A stretch of DNA of 64,000 bases, taken from Microcystis elabens FACHB-917. GTDB lineage: Bacteria > Cyanobacteriota > Cyanobacteriia > PCC-6307 > Cyanobiaceae. The stretch covers positions 1-64,000 of the forward strand of contig NZ_JACJSZ010000006.1 in the NCBI RefSeq assembly GCF_014698445.1, given 5' to 3'. Of this stretch, positions 33,172 through 42,868 are shown one piece after another. Position 1 is the stretch's first letter. Each line of letters opens with the position of its first letter. A program made the position numbers and the translations under genes. Below the pieces are notes generated by a model. The model saw only the letters and a list, made by a program, of their open reading frames with translations, made no database searches and had not been told where the DNA came from.

Positions 33172-33876
33172 TCAGCCGGCCATGGCCTTCACGTAGTCGG
33201 CCACCTGCAGGTCAATGCCCGTGATCGCCGTTCCCACCACCACGGCATCGGCACCGCAGGCCAGGGCGCGGGAGGCCTCCTGCTTCGAAGCGATGCCCCC
33301 CTCGCAGATCAGGGCCACCGCCTCGGGCAGTTCGCGCCGCAAGGGGTCCAGCAGGTCCCAGGCCGGCGGTGCCAGCGAAGCGGTGGCCCCGGTGTAGCCG
33401 TAAAGGGTGGTGCCCACCCACCGGCAGCCGAGGGTCGCCGCCCGCAGCCCGTTCGCCAGGCTGTCCACATCCGCCATCAGCGGAGCCCCCAGCTCCTGGC
33501 TGGCCCGAGCGACCAGCGCCTCCAGCTGCTGGCCGTCAGGCCGGGCACGATCGGTGGCATCGATGGCCACCACATCGGCTCCGGCCGCCCACACGGCCCG
33601 GATCTCCTCCCAGCCGGGGGTGATGTACACCGGGCTGCCGGGAAAGGTGCGCTTCCAGAGACCGACGATCAGGGCATCGGGGCAGCGCCGCCGCACCGCC
33701 CCGATGTGCTCCGGACTCTCGAGACGCACGCCGGCGGCCCCCCGCAGCAGGCTGGCCTCGGCCATCGCCGCGATCACCTCCGGTTCACGCAGGGGTGACC
33801 CTTCGGGGGCCTGCACCGAGACGATCAGGCGGCCCCCCAGGGCGGCCCGTTCAGGCAGGGGACGGAAGGACGCCAT
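33172..33876 (-). CDS. nanE: putative N-acetylmannosamine-6-phosphate 2-epimerase
   Basis: The 234-residue TIM-barrel protein has the NanE motifs LIVSVQAPEGSPL, LIVGLWKRTFPGSPVYITPGWEEI, VVAIDATDRARPDG, LMADVDSLANG and LICEGGIASKQEASRALACGADAVVVGTAITGI. It converts ManNAc-6-phosphate to GlcNAc-6-phosphate. Kinase and lyase genes of a sialic acid catabolic operon are not present here, so the source of ManNAc in this organism is not explained. Convergent with groL across 38 bases. Confidence 0.9.
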   Translation of the reverse strand: MASFRPLPERAALGGRLIVSVQAPEGSPLREPEVIAAMAEASLLRGAAGVRLESPEHIGAVRRRCPDALIVGLWKRTFPGSPVYITPGWEEIRAVWAAGADVVAIDATDRARPDGQQLEALVARASQELGAPLMADVDSLANGLRAATLGCRWVGTTLYGYTGATASLAPPAWDLLDPLRRELPEAVALICEGGIASKQEASRALACGADAVVVGTAITGIDLQVADYVKAMAG

Positions 33877-33893
33877 GGGCGGGGGAGCGGGAA

Positions 33894-34442
33894 TCAGCTG
33901 GCGCGGCGATGCTGGGGAGCCGCGGAAAGCCAGGAGCGCAGGTCGGCCAGGGTGGAGGGCGCCGGGGCCGGCGACGCGCTCGGGGCCGGGGCGTGGAGGG
34001 CGATGACGTCGGACAGACCAGCCGCTCCATCGGCCTCTGCCGAGGGGGCGGGGACGAGCTCCTCGGTGGTCTCGGTGACGGGATCGCTCGCCTCGGGCTC
34101 TCTCGCCTCAGGGACGGTCCTGATGGGGGTGACGGGCGCGGGGACAGGCGTGATCGGGGAGGGCGGCGGGGGGCCAGAGAAGGAATCTTCCAGGGCCGCG
34201 AAGGCCTCGGCCATGGTCACGCTGGCGGGGGCCATGGCCGCATCCATGTGCTGCAGCAGCCAGTCGCCGGCCTCCCAGCCCGCCTCGGCCACCACGCTGC
34301 CGGTGCGGAAGCTCTCCAGGGACATGACCCCATGGCGATGGGCCCACTGGCCGGTGAGGCGGGCGACGGTGGCGGCATCCCTGCGGCGGATGGCGTCGAG
34401 CAGCAGGCTGGACAGCTCTGGACGGGGGGACGGCAAGGACAC
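33894..34442 (-). CDS. hypothetical protein with Pro-rich C-terminal half
   Basis: The 182-residue product has an N-terminal helical part (about 1-90, with RRRDAATVARLTGQWAHRHGV and AGWEAGDWLLQHMDAA) and a long Pro/Ala/Thr-rich acidic linker (about 95-165) ending in a short helix with a Trp. No family is recognised. It lies between the ABC-2 permease gene and nanE on the same strand and has codon use like its neighbours. It could be a cyanobacterial-specific protein linked to the ABC exporter, but this is only position. Confidence 0.5.
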   Translation of the reverse strand: MSLPSPRPELSSLLLDAIRRRDAATVARLTGQWAHRHGVMSLESFRTGSVVAEAGWEAGDWLLQHMDAAMAPASVTMAEAFAALEDSFSGPPPPSPITPVPAPVTPIRTVPEAREPEASDPVTETTEELVPAPSAEADGAAGLSDVIALHAPAPSASPAPAPSTLADLRSWLSAAPQHRRAS

Positions 34443-34453
34443 GGGGCGGGGCG

Positions 34454-35337
34454 TCAGGTGAGCTTGCGATCCAGCATCGGGCGGATCAGCAGGAACAGTC
34501 CGGCCGCCAGCCCCGCCAGGATGGCCAGGCAGGTGAGCGCCGTGAGGGATCCGTAGGGAGCCACCAGCACCACATCGGTGAGGTGGAAGGATCCCGCGTA
34601 GGCGGCGCGGATCGGTTCAATCGCGAAGGTAAGGGGATTCAGGGCCGCCAGCCAGCCCAGCCAGGGGGGCATGAAGGAGATCGGCGCCAGGGCGGTGCTG
34701 GCGAACAGCAACGGCAGGTTGGCCACGAAGATCACGGCGATCAGCTCGATGTGGCCCGGCAGGGCGAAGGCCAGGCCGAGGCTGAGGGCGGTCACGGCGA
34801 AGACCAGCAGCAGCAGGGTGACCAGCACCAGCACCAGCCCGGCGCCTCCGGGCCAGCCATAGCCCAGCACGGCCGCGGTGCCCATGATCGCCAGGCTCTG
34901 CACCAGGCTCAGGCTGGTGATGTAGAGCACCGAGGCGAAGACGATGGAGCTGCGGGAGCGCAGGGGGGCCACCAGCAGACGGTTGAGGAAGCCGAACTCC
35001 CGGTCGAACATCACCGGCAGACCGGCGTTGAGGGCGGCACTGAAGGCGGTGAACACGATCACCCCGGCCCCCAGGAAGCGGCCGTAGCTCATGCCGCCGG
35101 GGAGCAGCCCCTCCGGTGCGTTGGCGAACAGCGCCCCGAACAGCACCAGCCAGATCAGGGGCTGGAGCACGCCCGCCACCAGGGTGGAGGGTCGCCGGGC
35201 CAGCTGGACGAACAGGCGGCGGGTGAGGGCGAGGGTCTCCTGGATGATCTCGGCCAGGGCCGACGGCTCACCGCTGGCGGCGGGAAGGGGGGTCAGGGAG
35301 GGGCTGGCGCTGGTCATGGGGATGGGGGGGGTGCGGG

Positions 35338-35341
<4 letters not shown>
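34454..35341 (-). CDS. ABC-2 type transporter permease
   Basis: The 295-residue product has six transmembrane helices (first at about 58-80), the ABC-2 motif around FDREFGFLNRLLVAPLRSRSSIVF (cytoplasmic EAA-like region) and a C-terminal pair with IAPLLA-like segments. The family pairs with DrrA/NodI-type ATPases in drug, lipid or polysaccharide export. It overlaps the ATPase gene by 4 bases. ATG 35341 is used; ATG 35317 would also work. Confidence 0.88.
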
Positions 35342-36360
<1,019 letters not shown>

Positions 36361-36398
36361 GCCGGGATCAATCGCGAAGGGCTGGAATCCGGGTCAAT

Positions 36399-37403
36399 CT
36401 AGGCAGCCGCGGCCGGAGCCAGGTGCAGGGCGGCCGCCAGCAGGGGGGCCGGATCGACGGCGGCCGCCAGGGGCGTGCGCGCCAGCACCAGCAGCAGGCA
36501 GATGCCGAAGAGATAGAAGATCGACCAGCGGAACAGGCTTCGGGCCCGGCGGGGATCAGCGGGATCTTCCGCCAGGCTGGCGCTCAGCTGCAGCAGCCTG
36601 GCGTTGAAGGGGAGCACCAGCAGGCCGTAAAGCCAGCCACCACTGGGGAGGGCGACCACCCCGGCCAGGCTCAGGGCCGCCGTGGCCCAGCTATAGCGGC
36701 CGATGGCCCGGGCCGTGACCGTCAGCCCCTTCACCACCGGCAGCATCGGGATGCCCACGGAGCGGTAGTCCTCGTGCAGGAGCAGGGCCAGGGCCCAGAA
36801 ATGGGCGGGGGTCCAGACCATCACCAGGCTGAACAGCCACCAGCTGCTCCAGCCCAGGTGGCCGGTGGCGGCCGCCGCTCCTACCAGGGGAGGGATCGCC
36901 CCGGCCATGCCGCCGATGACGATGTTCTGGGTGGTGCGGGGCTTGAGCAGGGCCGTGTAGAGCAGCACGTAGCTGCACAGCCCCAGCAGGGCCAGGGAGG
37001 CGGCCAGGGAGTTGACGCCCAGAACGAGCACCAGCACCGAGGAGATGGTGAGGGCCACCGCGAGTCCGAAGGCCTGGCGCTGGGCGAGGCGGCCCGAGGG
37101 CAGGGCGCGGCGGCTGGTGCGCTGCATGCGTCCATCCAGCTCCTGCTCCCAGAGGCAGTTGAGGACCCCGGCGGCGGCCGAGGCCATCGAACCGCCCAGC
37201 AGGGTGCAGAGCAGGCGCAAAGGGTCGAGCGGCCAGGCGGAGGTAAGGGCCATGCCCCCCACCGTGGTGGCCAGCAGCAGGGGGATCAGCCGCGGCTTGG
37301 CCACCTCCAGCCAGGCAGGCAGCTTCACCGACGGCCGGATCGTCGTTGGCGCAGCGGGACCGGTGGATGCGGTGATGGCCGCCACGGCGCTGACACTAAC
37401 CAT
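36399..37403 (-). CDS. ctaB: protoheme IX farnesyltransferase
   Basis: The 334-residue product is a UbiA-type membrane prenyltransferase with [25 protein letters not shown] at the start, the Asp-rich N-x3-E-x2[16 protein letters not shown] motif and the second motif ([18 protein letters not shown]). It converts heme B to heme O for cytochrome oxidase. ATG 37403 is used (upstream frame is open). It overlaps the end of ctaA by 8 bases. Confidence 0.95.
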   Translation of the reverse strand: MVSVSAVAAITASTGPAAPTTIRPSVKLPAWLEVAKPRLIPLLLATTVGGMALTSAWPLDPLRLLCTLLGGSMASAAAGVLNCLWEQELDGRMQRTSRRALPSGRLAQRQAFGLAVALTISSVLVLVLGVNSLAASLALLGLCSYVLLYTALLKPRTTQNIVIGGMAGAIPPLVGAAAATGHLGWSSWWLFSLVMVWTPAHFWALALLLHEDYRSVGIPMLPVVKGLTVTARAIGRYSWATAALSLAGVVALPSGGWLYGLLVLPFNARLLQLSASLAEDPADPRRARSLFRWSIFYLFGICLLLVLARTPLAAAVDPAPLLAAALHLAPAAAA

Positions 37404-38361
37404 GGGCCACCTCGGGTCTGGGAGAAAGGGACGGGGACGGGAGCGCGAGTCCCCAGAGACCACCGAGCACTCCCACCAGCAGGGCGGCGGTGATCTGGTG
37501 GGCGATGGTCACGGCAGGGACGGCCAGCTGCAGCCGCAGGGTGAGCACCCCCAGCAGCACCTGGACCGCCACCAGAGCGGCGGCGGAGAAGGCCAGCCCC
37601 CTCGGCCGGCCATGACCGGCGGGGAGGGCTACGGAAGCGGCGGCCAGCAGCAGCACCGCCACGGCGGCCGGGTAGGCCCCCTGCCGGTGCAGCAGCAGCC
37701 AGCGGCAGCCCTCACCGGCCTGGAGGCAGAGCGGGGCGGCCCAGCGGCTGGCCATGGCAGCACCGAGCAGGCACTGACCGCCGACAAGCAGGGCGGCCAG
37801 CACGGGGAGGGGAGACCACCAGCGCGGGAGCCGGCTGGCCGAGGGGGCAGCCGCAGGGACAGGGCGGCGCTCCAGATTCTGGTGCATGGCGCTCAGCAGC
37901 AGTACAAGGGTGAGGGCCGTGGCCAGGTGCAGGGTGACGGTGGGGGCGGCCAGCTGGCTGAGCACGGTGAGGGCCCCCAGGGCGCCCTGGACCGCCACCA
38001 GGGCCAGGGCCAGGCCGGCACTCCATGGCAGCCAGAGCGGGAAGCGGGTGCGGAATCGCAGGCTGAGGGCGAACAGCAGCAGCAGGGCCAAGCCCACCAG
38101 AAAGGCGTCGAGGCGGTGGAACCACTCCAGGAACACCTGCAGGTTCCACTGGCGACCCGGCCAGAGCACGCCGTAGCAGAGGGGCCAGTCCGGACAGGCC
38201 AGTCCGGCCTCCATCACCCGGGTGGCGCCTCCGATGGCCACCAGGGCCACCAGGGCGACGACGAGGTGGGCGGTGAGCAGGGGCACCAGGCGGACGGGCC
38301 ACTCCACCCCGGTGGCGGCCCGAGGCTGGGGATGGGGTTGCGCGTAGGGCGCCACAGCCAT
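37396..38361 (-). CDS. ctaA: heme A synthase (Cox15/CtaA)
   Basis: The 321-residue product shows eight hydrophobic helices with the heme-binding His of two half-repeats, for example [19 protein letters not shown] near residue 50 and the region [13 protein letters not shown] about residue 80, and the later [18 protein letters not shown] and [14 protein letters not shown]. It oxidises heme O to heme A. Start ATG 38361. A 105-base gap upstream contains one copy of the direct repeat described below. Confidence 0.93.
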   Translation of the reverse strand: MAVAPYAQPHPQPRAATGVEWPVRLVPLLTAHLVVALVALVAIGGATRVMEAGLACPDWPLCYGVLWPGRQWNLQVFLEWFHRLDAFLVGLALLLLFALSLRFRTRFPLWLPWSAGLALALVAVQGALGALTVLSQLAAPTVTLHLATALTLVLLLSAMHQNLERRPVPAAAPSASRLPRWWSPLPVLAALLVGGQCLLGAAMASRWAAPLCLQAGEGCRWLLLHRQGAYPAAVAVLLLAAASVALPAGHGRPRGLAFSAAALVAVQVLLGVLTLRLQLAVPAVTIAHQITAALLVGVLGGLWGLALPSPSLSPRPEVAHG

Positions 38362-38400
38362 GAACGTATGCTCTTCCGAATGACCAAGTTAGCGGGCATT

Positions 38401-38473
38401 GAAAGATGTGCGAATCAGCACATCGCCCGAAGTGAATGTGAAAAATCTCCGAAATTGCTTGTTCGGCTACAAC
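38401..38473. repeat. direct repeat copy 1 (upstream of ctaA)
   Basis: This 73-base segment aligns without gaps to 39361-39433, exactly 960 bases away and in the same orientation. By eye 59 of 73 positions match, including an identical run of 26 bases at 38418-38443. It lies in the gap between ctaA and the channel-like gene, whose stop is inside it. Confidence 0.9.
38405..38424. promoter_or_regulatory. perfect inverted repeat upstream of ctaA, possible operator
   Basis: GATGTGC-GAATCA-GCACATC is a perfect 7+6+7 palindrome, 44 bases upstream of the ctaA start. The related copy at 39365-39384 (upstream of ctaC and the channel-like gene) keeps the right arm but has two mismatches in the left arm. 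Confidence 0.5.
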
Positions 38474-39381
38474 TGCTTCTGTGGCGACAACGACCCCCGG
38501 CGGCGTGACGGCACCGGTCTCGGCAGGCGCGCCTCTCCCCCGGCCCACCCCCCGGCAGAACGGCGCTCGACCAGGGGAGATGGGCCCTCAGCGGCTCCCG
38601 GATCCGCGGGTCGATCCCCCCCGGGCCTGATGTGGAAGCGGCCCAGGATCAGGGCGATGAGGATGGCGATGTAAAGCTGTCCCGAAATGGTGATCACCAC
38701 CCACATCACCTGGCCGGTCACGTCGCCGCTGCGGAGCACCGCCGATCCCACGCTGGTCAGGATCATGAACGAGGCGGGCATCAGCGCCGGCGCCATCGCC
38801 ACGGCGTCGGCGATGGGATCCTGAAGCATCGGCAGGGCGGAGAGGTCGTAGGCGCCCGGATGCAGGACCCACAAGGCCACCAGCATCACCCCGCCGGCGA
38901 TGCCGCCCAGCCGATAGCCGGAGGTGGCTCCCATCACCACGGCGAGCGTCACGAAAGGCTCCCGCGCCAGGGTCTTGACCTTGCGCATCAGGGCCACCAG
39001 AAAGACCAGCAGCCAGGCGATCACATGGGGAACCGTGACGAGGCGCCCCAGGGGTGGATCGAAGGCCAGGGCCAGGTGCCACACCCCCTCCAGGGCGATC
39101 GCCAGGCCGCCGAGCCCGTACAGCAGCAGCCAGACGGACAACTGGCAGAACGGCAGCAGCAGGATCAGCAGCACCTCGGTGGCGAGGGTGAGGATGTAGC
39201 CACGATGGCGGTGACGGAGCCTCTCGATCTGCTCGTGGGGAAGGGCATCGCAGCTCCGCCCGGGGCGGCTCGGGGAGTCCCATGGTGGCAGCGGCCCCCA
39301 GCGGCGGCACGGGCCCCGGAGAGCTGATCGCCGCGGGGGCTGGTCGCCGCGCGCGGGGTTGAACGATGGGTGAATCCGCAC
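38467..39381 (-). CDS. ion-channel-like membrane protein lacking the GYG filter
   Basis: The product of up to 304 residues has about five to six hydrophobic segments from residue 60 on, a pore-loop-like stretch ASFMILTSVGSAVLRSGDV followed by a helix with TISGQLYIAILIALILGRF. In two-TM bacterial channels the equivalent is TTLGYGDI...GQLYLAVLIA, so the fold resembles a K+ channel pore but the GYGD residues are replaced by GSAV. The C-terminal third is Pro/Arg-rich low complexity. The GTG at 39381 is the only canonical start and lies within the direct repeat; the first 50 residues look non-conserved. Function uncertain. Confidence 0.6.
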   Translation of the reverse strand: MRIHPSFNPARGDQPPRRSALRGPCRRWGPLPPWDSPSRPGRSCDALPHEQIERLRHRHRGYILTLATEVLLILLLPFCQLSVWLLLYGLGGLAIALEGVWHLALAFDPPLGRLVTVPHVIAWLLVFLVALMRKVKTLAREPFVTLAVVMGATSGYRLGGIAGGVMLVALWVLHPGAYDLSALPMLQDPIADAVAMAPALMPASFMILTSVGSAVLRSGDVTGQVMWVVITISGQLYIAILIALILGRFHIRPGGDRPADPGAAEGPSPLVERRSAGGWAGGEARLPRPVPSRRRGSLSPQKQL

Positions 39382-39433
39382 ATCGCCCGAAGTGAATGTG
39401 AAATTTCTCCGAATGTGCGACTCTGGTTACAAC
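39361..39433. repeat. direct repeat copy 2 (between channel-like gene and ctaC)
   Basis: This is the second copy of the 73-base direct repeat, ending 85 bases before the ctaC start. It ends with GGTTACAAC, the region where copy 1 reads GGCTACAAC. It contains the putative GTG start of the reverse-strand channel-like gene and presumably promoter elements for ctaC. Confidence 0.9.
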
Positions 39434-39518
39434 CAACGCGCGGCACGCGAACGGCCGTCCATAAGCTGTTCACTTCAGGGTCCTTCGCCCTGCCGAAAAG
39501 CCGTTCCTCGCCGTCACC

Positions 39519-40421
39519 GTGCCGATTCCCTCCTCCCTGGTCACCCTTTTGGTGGGCATGGCGCTTGTGCTGTCCGGCCTGTGGGTGGGGACCAACGTCA
39601 ACCTCCTGCCCCTCGACGCCAGCGCCAACGCGCCGGTCTACGACTCCCTGTTCCGGGTGCTGTTCAGCATCGGTACGATCCTCTTCCTGGGCATCGTCGG
39701 CCTCGTGGTGTTCAGCCTGGTGCGCTTCCGCCGCCGGCGCGGCGATCACACCGACGGCCTGGCGATCGAGGGCAATCTGCTGCTGGAGATCGTCTGGACC
39801 GCCATTCCGGCGGTCGTGGTGCTGTTCGTCGGCATCTACAGCTACGACATCTACGAGCGCATGGGCGGGATGAGCAGCCTCAACGACCACGCCGCCATGC
39901 ACCGGATGCCGTCCATGGAGACGATGGAAACCATGGAGGCGTCGGTGTCCGCCGCGGCCCCAGGCCTGGAGGGCACGGCCCCTGCGCAGGCCCCGCGGGT
40001 CTGGGGCGGCATCGGCACCGCCGCCGGCGAAGCCAACGTCCTGCCTGTTGAGGTCACGGCGATGCAGTTCGCCTTCATCTTCCACTACCCGGAAGGAGAC
40101 ATCACCAGCGGTGAGCTGCACGTCCCCAGCGGCCGGCCGGTGGAGCTGCGCATGAAGGCCAACGACGTGATCCACGCGTTCTGGGTGCCCCAGTTCCGGC
40201 TCAAGCAGGACGTGATCCCCGGCCAGCCCACCGTGCTCACCTTCACCCCCACCAAGGCGGGCAGCTACCCGATCATCTGCGCCGAGCTCTGCGGCCCTTA
40301 CCACGGCGGCATGCGCTCGACCGTGGTGGTGCACGAACCGGAGGCTTACGACGCCTGGCTCCAGAAGAACAGCCCTCTGACGGCCACGGTGGCCAGCGCC
40401 ATGGGCACCCCCACCGCCTGA
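39519..40421 (+). CDS. ctaC: cytochrome c oxidase subunit II
   Basis: The 300-residue product has two transmembrane helices (about 8-28 and 48-70, and a second pair region to 108), then a periplasmic/lumenal cupredoxin domain with the CuA ligands H219, C254, E256, C258, H262 and M265 (motif CAELCGPYHGGM). Residues about 118-150 form an insert rich in Met, Glu and His. A GTG at 39519 is the start, 6 bases after a purine-poor stretch. First gene of ctaCDE. Confidence 0.95.
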   Translation: MPIPSSLVTLLVGMALVLSGLWVGTNVNLLPLDASANAPVYDSLFRVLFSIGTILFLGIVGLVVFSLVRFRRRRGDHTDGLAIEGNLLLEIVWTAIPAVVVLFVGIYSYDIYERMGGMSSLNDHAAMHRMPSMETMETMEASVSAAAPGLEGTAPAQAPRVWGGIGTAAGEANVLPVEVTAMQFAFIFHYPEGDITSGELHVPSGRPVELRMKANDVIHAFWVPQFRLKQDVIPGQPTVLTFTPTKAGSYPIICAELCGPYHGGMRSTVVVHEPEAYDAWLQKNSPLTATVASAMGTPTA

Positions 40422-40469
40422 CGCGCCGCTTCTCGATCCCGACTCCGCCCGCACCTCAGATCCCTCCCG

Positions 40470-42137
40470 ATGACCGTCGCCTCCCCCAACGACTTCCAGG
40501 AGAGCCTCCAGCCCCAGGGCTGGCTGCGCTACTTGAGTTTCAGCCTGGATCACAAGGTGATCGGGCTGCAGTACCTGGTGACCGGATTCCTCTTCTATTT
40601 CATCGGCGGTGCCCTGGCCGGCGTGATCCGCGCCGAGCTGGCCAGCCCGATCTCGGATTTCGTCAGCCGGGAAACCTACAACGAAGTTCTCACCCTCCAC
40701 GGGACGGTGATGATCTTCCTGTGGATCGTGCCGGTGGTGAACGGTGCCTTCGGCAACTACCTGATTCCCTTCTACGTGGGTGCCAGGGACATGGCCTTTC
40801 CCAGGCTCAACGCCGTGGCTTTCTGGATGATTCCGCCGGCGGGAATCCTGCTGATCGGCAGCTACTTCATCACCGGAGCGGCCCAGTCCGGCTGGACGGC
40901 CTACCCACCCTTGAGTATCACCACTCCGGCCCTCGGCCAGGTGGTCTGGATCGTCAGTGTGCTGCTGCTGGGGGGCAGCTCTATCTTCGGTGGCATCAAC
41001 TTCATCGCCACCGTACTTAAACTGCGCCGGCCGGGGCTGAAGCTGATGCAGCTGCCCATGTACTGCTGGGCGATGCTCGGAACCAGCATTCTGGTGGTGC
41101 TCTCCACGCCCGTCCTGGCCGGCACCCTGCTGCTGCTGAGCTTCGACATCGTCGCCCACACCGGTTTCTTCAACCCGGCCCTGGGCGGGAACGTGGTGGT
41201 CTACCAGCACCTGTTCTGGTTCTACTCCCACCCGGCGGTCTACATCATGGTGCTGCCGGCCTTCGGCCTGGTGAGCGAGATCCTGCCGATCCACGCCCGC
41301 AAGCCCCTCTTCGGCTACACCACCATGGTGTATTCGATCCTTGCGATCGTGGTACTCGGCCTGGTGGTCTGGGCCCACCACATGTTCACGAGCGGCACTC
41401 CCCCCTGGATGCGGCTGTTCTTCACGATCGCCACCTCCTTCATCGCCGTGCCCACGGGCATCAAGTTCTTCAACTGGCTCGCCACCCTCTGGGGCGGCAA
41501 GCTGGCCCTCAACAGCGCCATGCTGTTCTCCTGTGCCTTCATCGTCAATTTCGTCTTCGGCGGCATCACCGGCGTCGCCCTGGCCCAGGTGCCCTTCGAC
41601 ATCCACGTCCACGACACCTACTTCGTCGTTGGCCATTTTCACTACATCGTCTACGGCGGCACCGTGTTCGTCATTTTCGCCTCCGTCTACCATTGGTATC
41701 CGAAGTTCACCGGCCGGATGCTGGATGAGGATCTGGGCCGGCTGCACTTCCTGCTCACCTTCCTCGGCTTCAACCTCTGCTTCGCCCCCCAGCACTGGCT
41801 GGGCCTCAACGGCATGCCCAGGCGGGTGGCGGAATACGACCCCAGCTTCACCACCCTCAACCAGATCAGCAGTGTGGGCGCCCTGCTGATGGCCGTCAGC
41901 AGCCTGCCCTTCCTCTACAACGTGATCGTGAGTGCCTTCCGCGGCCGTGAGGCCGGCGACAACCCCTGGAACGCCCTCACCCCGGAGTGGCTCACCTCCT
42001 CGCCTCCGCCGGTGGAGAACTGGATCGGTGAGGCGCCGCTGGTGCAGCACCCCTACGGTTACGGCGTCGACGAGGACACCCTGAGCCTGGAGGTCGCCAC
42101 CGGCCGCGACCTCTGGACGGGCGCCGGCCGCCGCTGA
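40470..42137 (+). CDS. ctaD: cytochrome c oxidase subunit I
   Basis: The 555-residue product has 12 hydrophobic segments and all key motifs: the low-spin heme a His in NEVLTLHGTVMIFLW, the CuB His and cross-linked Tyr in FWFYSHPAVYIMVLP, the His pair in WAHHMFTSG, and the high-spin heme and heme a ligands in HDTYFVVGHFHYIVYGG. It is the catalytic subunit of the aa3-type terminal oxidase. It begins 48 bases after ctaC and is followed by a C run before ctaE. Confidence 0.98.
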   Translation: MTVASPNDFQESLQPQGWLRYLSFSLDHKVIGLQYLVTGFLFYFIGGALAGVIRAELASPISDFVSRETYNEVLTLHGTVMIFLWIVPVVNGAFGNYLIPFYVGARDMAFPRLNAVAFWMIPPAGILLIGSYFITGAAQSGWTAYPPLSITTPALGQVVWIVSVLLLGGSSIFGGINFIATVLKLRRPGLKLMQLPMYCWAMLGTSILVVLSTPVLAGTLLLLSFDIVAHTGFFNPALGGNVVVYQHLFWFYSHPAVYIMVLPAFGLVSEILPIHARKPLFGYTTMVYSILAIVVLGLVVWAHHMFTSGTPPWMRLFFTIATSFIAVPTGIKFFNWLATLWGGKLALNSAMLFSCAFIVNFVFGGITGVALAQVPFDIHVHDTYFVVGHFHYIVYGGTVFVIFASVYHWYPKFTGRMLDEDLGRLHFLLTFLGFNLCFAPQHWLGLNGMPRRVAEYDPSFTTLNQISSVGALLMAVSSLPFLYNVIVSAFRGREAGDNPWNALTPEWLTSSPPPVENWIGEAPLVQHPYGYGVDEDTLSLEVATGRDLWTGAGRR

Positions 42138-42140
42138 CCG

Positions 42141-42152
42141 CCCCCCCCCCCC
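42141..42152. repeat. 12-base C run between ctaD and ctaE
   Basis: Twelve consecutive C occur 4-15 bases after the ctaD stop. It is outside coding sequence and 37 bases upstream of the ctaE ATG. Confidence 0.85.
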
Positions 42153-42189
42153 GCCGTCCCCACATCCCAATCCCCCGTCGGCCCGCCCC

Positions 42190-42798
42190 ATGACCAGCCT
42201 CGCCACCAGCAGCAGCGCCACCGCCGCCGAAACGGCCGCCGCCGAGGCCCACGGCGGCCATGCCGACCTGCGGCTCTTCGGCCTGGCCATCTTCCTGGTG
42301 GCCGACGGCATGACCTTCGCCGGCTTCTTCGCCGCCTATCTGACCTTCCGGGCGGTCAATCCCCTGCCGGAGGGCTCCACCTATGAACTGGAACTGCTGC
42401 TGCCATCGATCAACACCATGCTGCTGCTGGTGAGCAGCTACACGTTCCACCGTTCCGGCCGCAATCTGCTGCTGGGGCGGATGGGGCCCTGCCGGAACTG
42501 GCTGCTGCTCACCGCCGCCCTGGGGGGGGCGTTTCTGGCCGGCCAGATGGTGGAGTACTTCACCCTTCCCTTCGGCCTCACCGACAACCTCTTCGCCAGC
42601 ACCTTCTACGCCCTGACGGGCTTCCACGGCCTGCACGTCACCCTGGGGGTGATCTGCATCCTGCTGGTCTGGGTGCAGACCCGCAACGGCGGCCGCGTCA
42701 CCAGCACCGCCCCCTTCGGCCTGGAGGCCGCGGAGCTCTACTGGCATTTCGTCGATGGAATCTGGGTGGTGCTTTTTGGGATTCTTTACCTGCTCTGA
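42190..42798 (+). CDS. ctaE: cytochrome c oxidase subunit III
   Basis: The 202-residue product has an Ala-rich start, five hydrophobic segments and the subunit III features ADLRLFGLAIFLVADGMTFAGFFAAYLTF, FASTFYALTGFHGLHVTLGVICI and a C-terminal AELYWHFVDGIWVVLFGILYLL. It completes the ctaCDE oxidase operon. cyAbrB follows after 70 bases. Confidence 0.97.
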   Translation: MTSLATSSSATAAETAAAEAHGGHADLRLFGLAIFLVADGMTFAGFFAAYLTFRAVNPLPEGSTYELELLLPSINTMLLLVSSYTFHRSGRNLLLGRMGPCRNWLLLTAALGGAFLAGQMVEYFTLPFGLTDNLFASTFYALTGFHGLHVTLGVICILLVWVQTRNGGRVTSTAPFGLEAAELYWHFVDGIWVVLFGILYLL

Positions 42799-42868
42799 TT
42801 CGCTGACTGTTGCCCGTTCAGCACAAGGATCGGCACAATCAATAAAGAAGTCTCCGTCTGACCGGCTG

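Noticed and set aside
39165-42311. Very long reverse-strand open frame of about 1,048 codons opposite ctaCDE
   Set aside because: It is the antisense of ctaC, ctaD and part of ctaE, with His/Gln/Gly-rich nonsense composition. Long antisense frames are expected in such GC-rich sequence.
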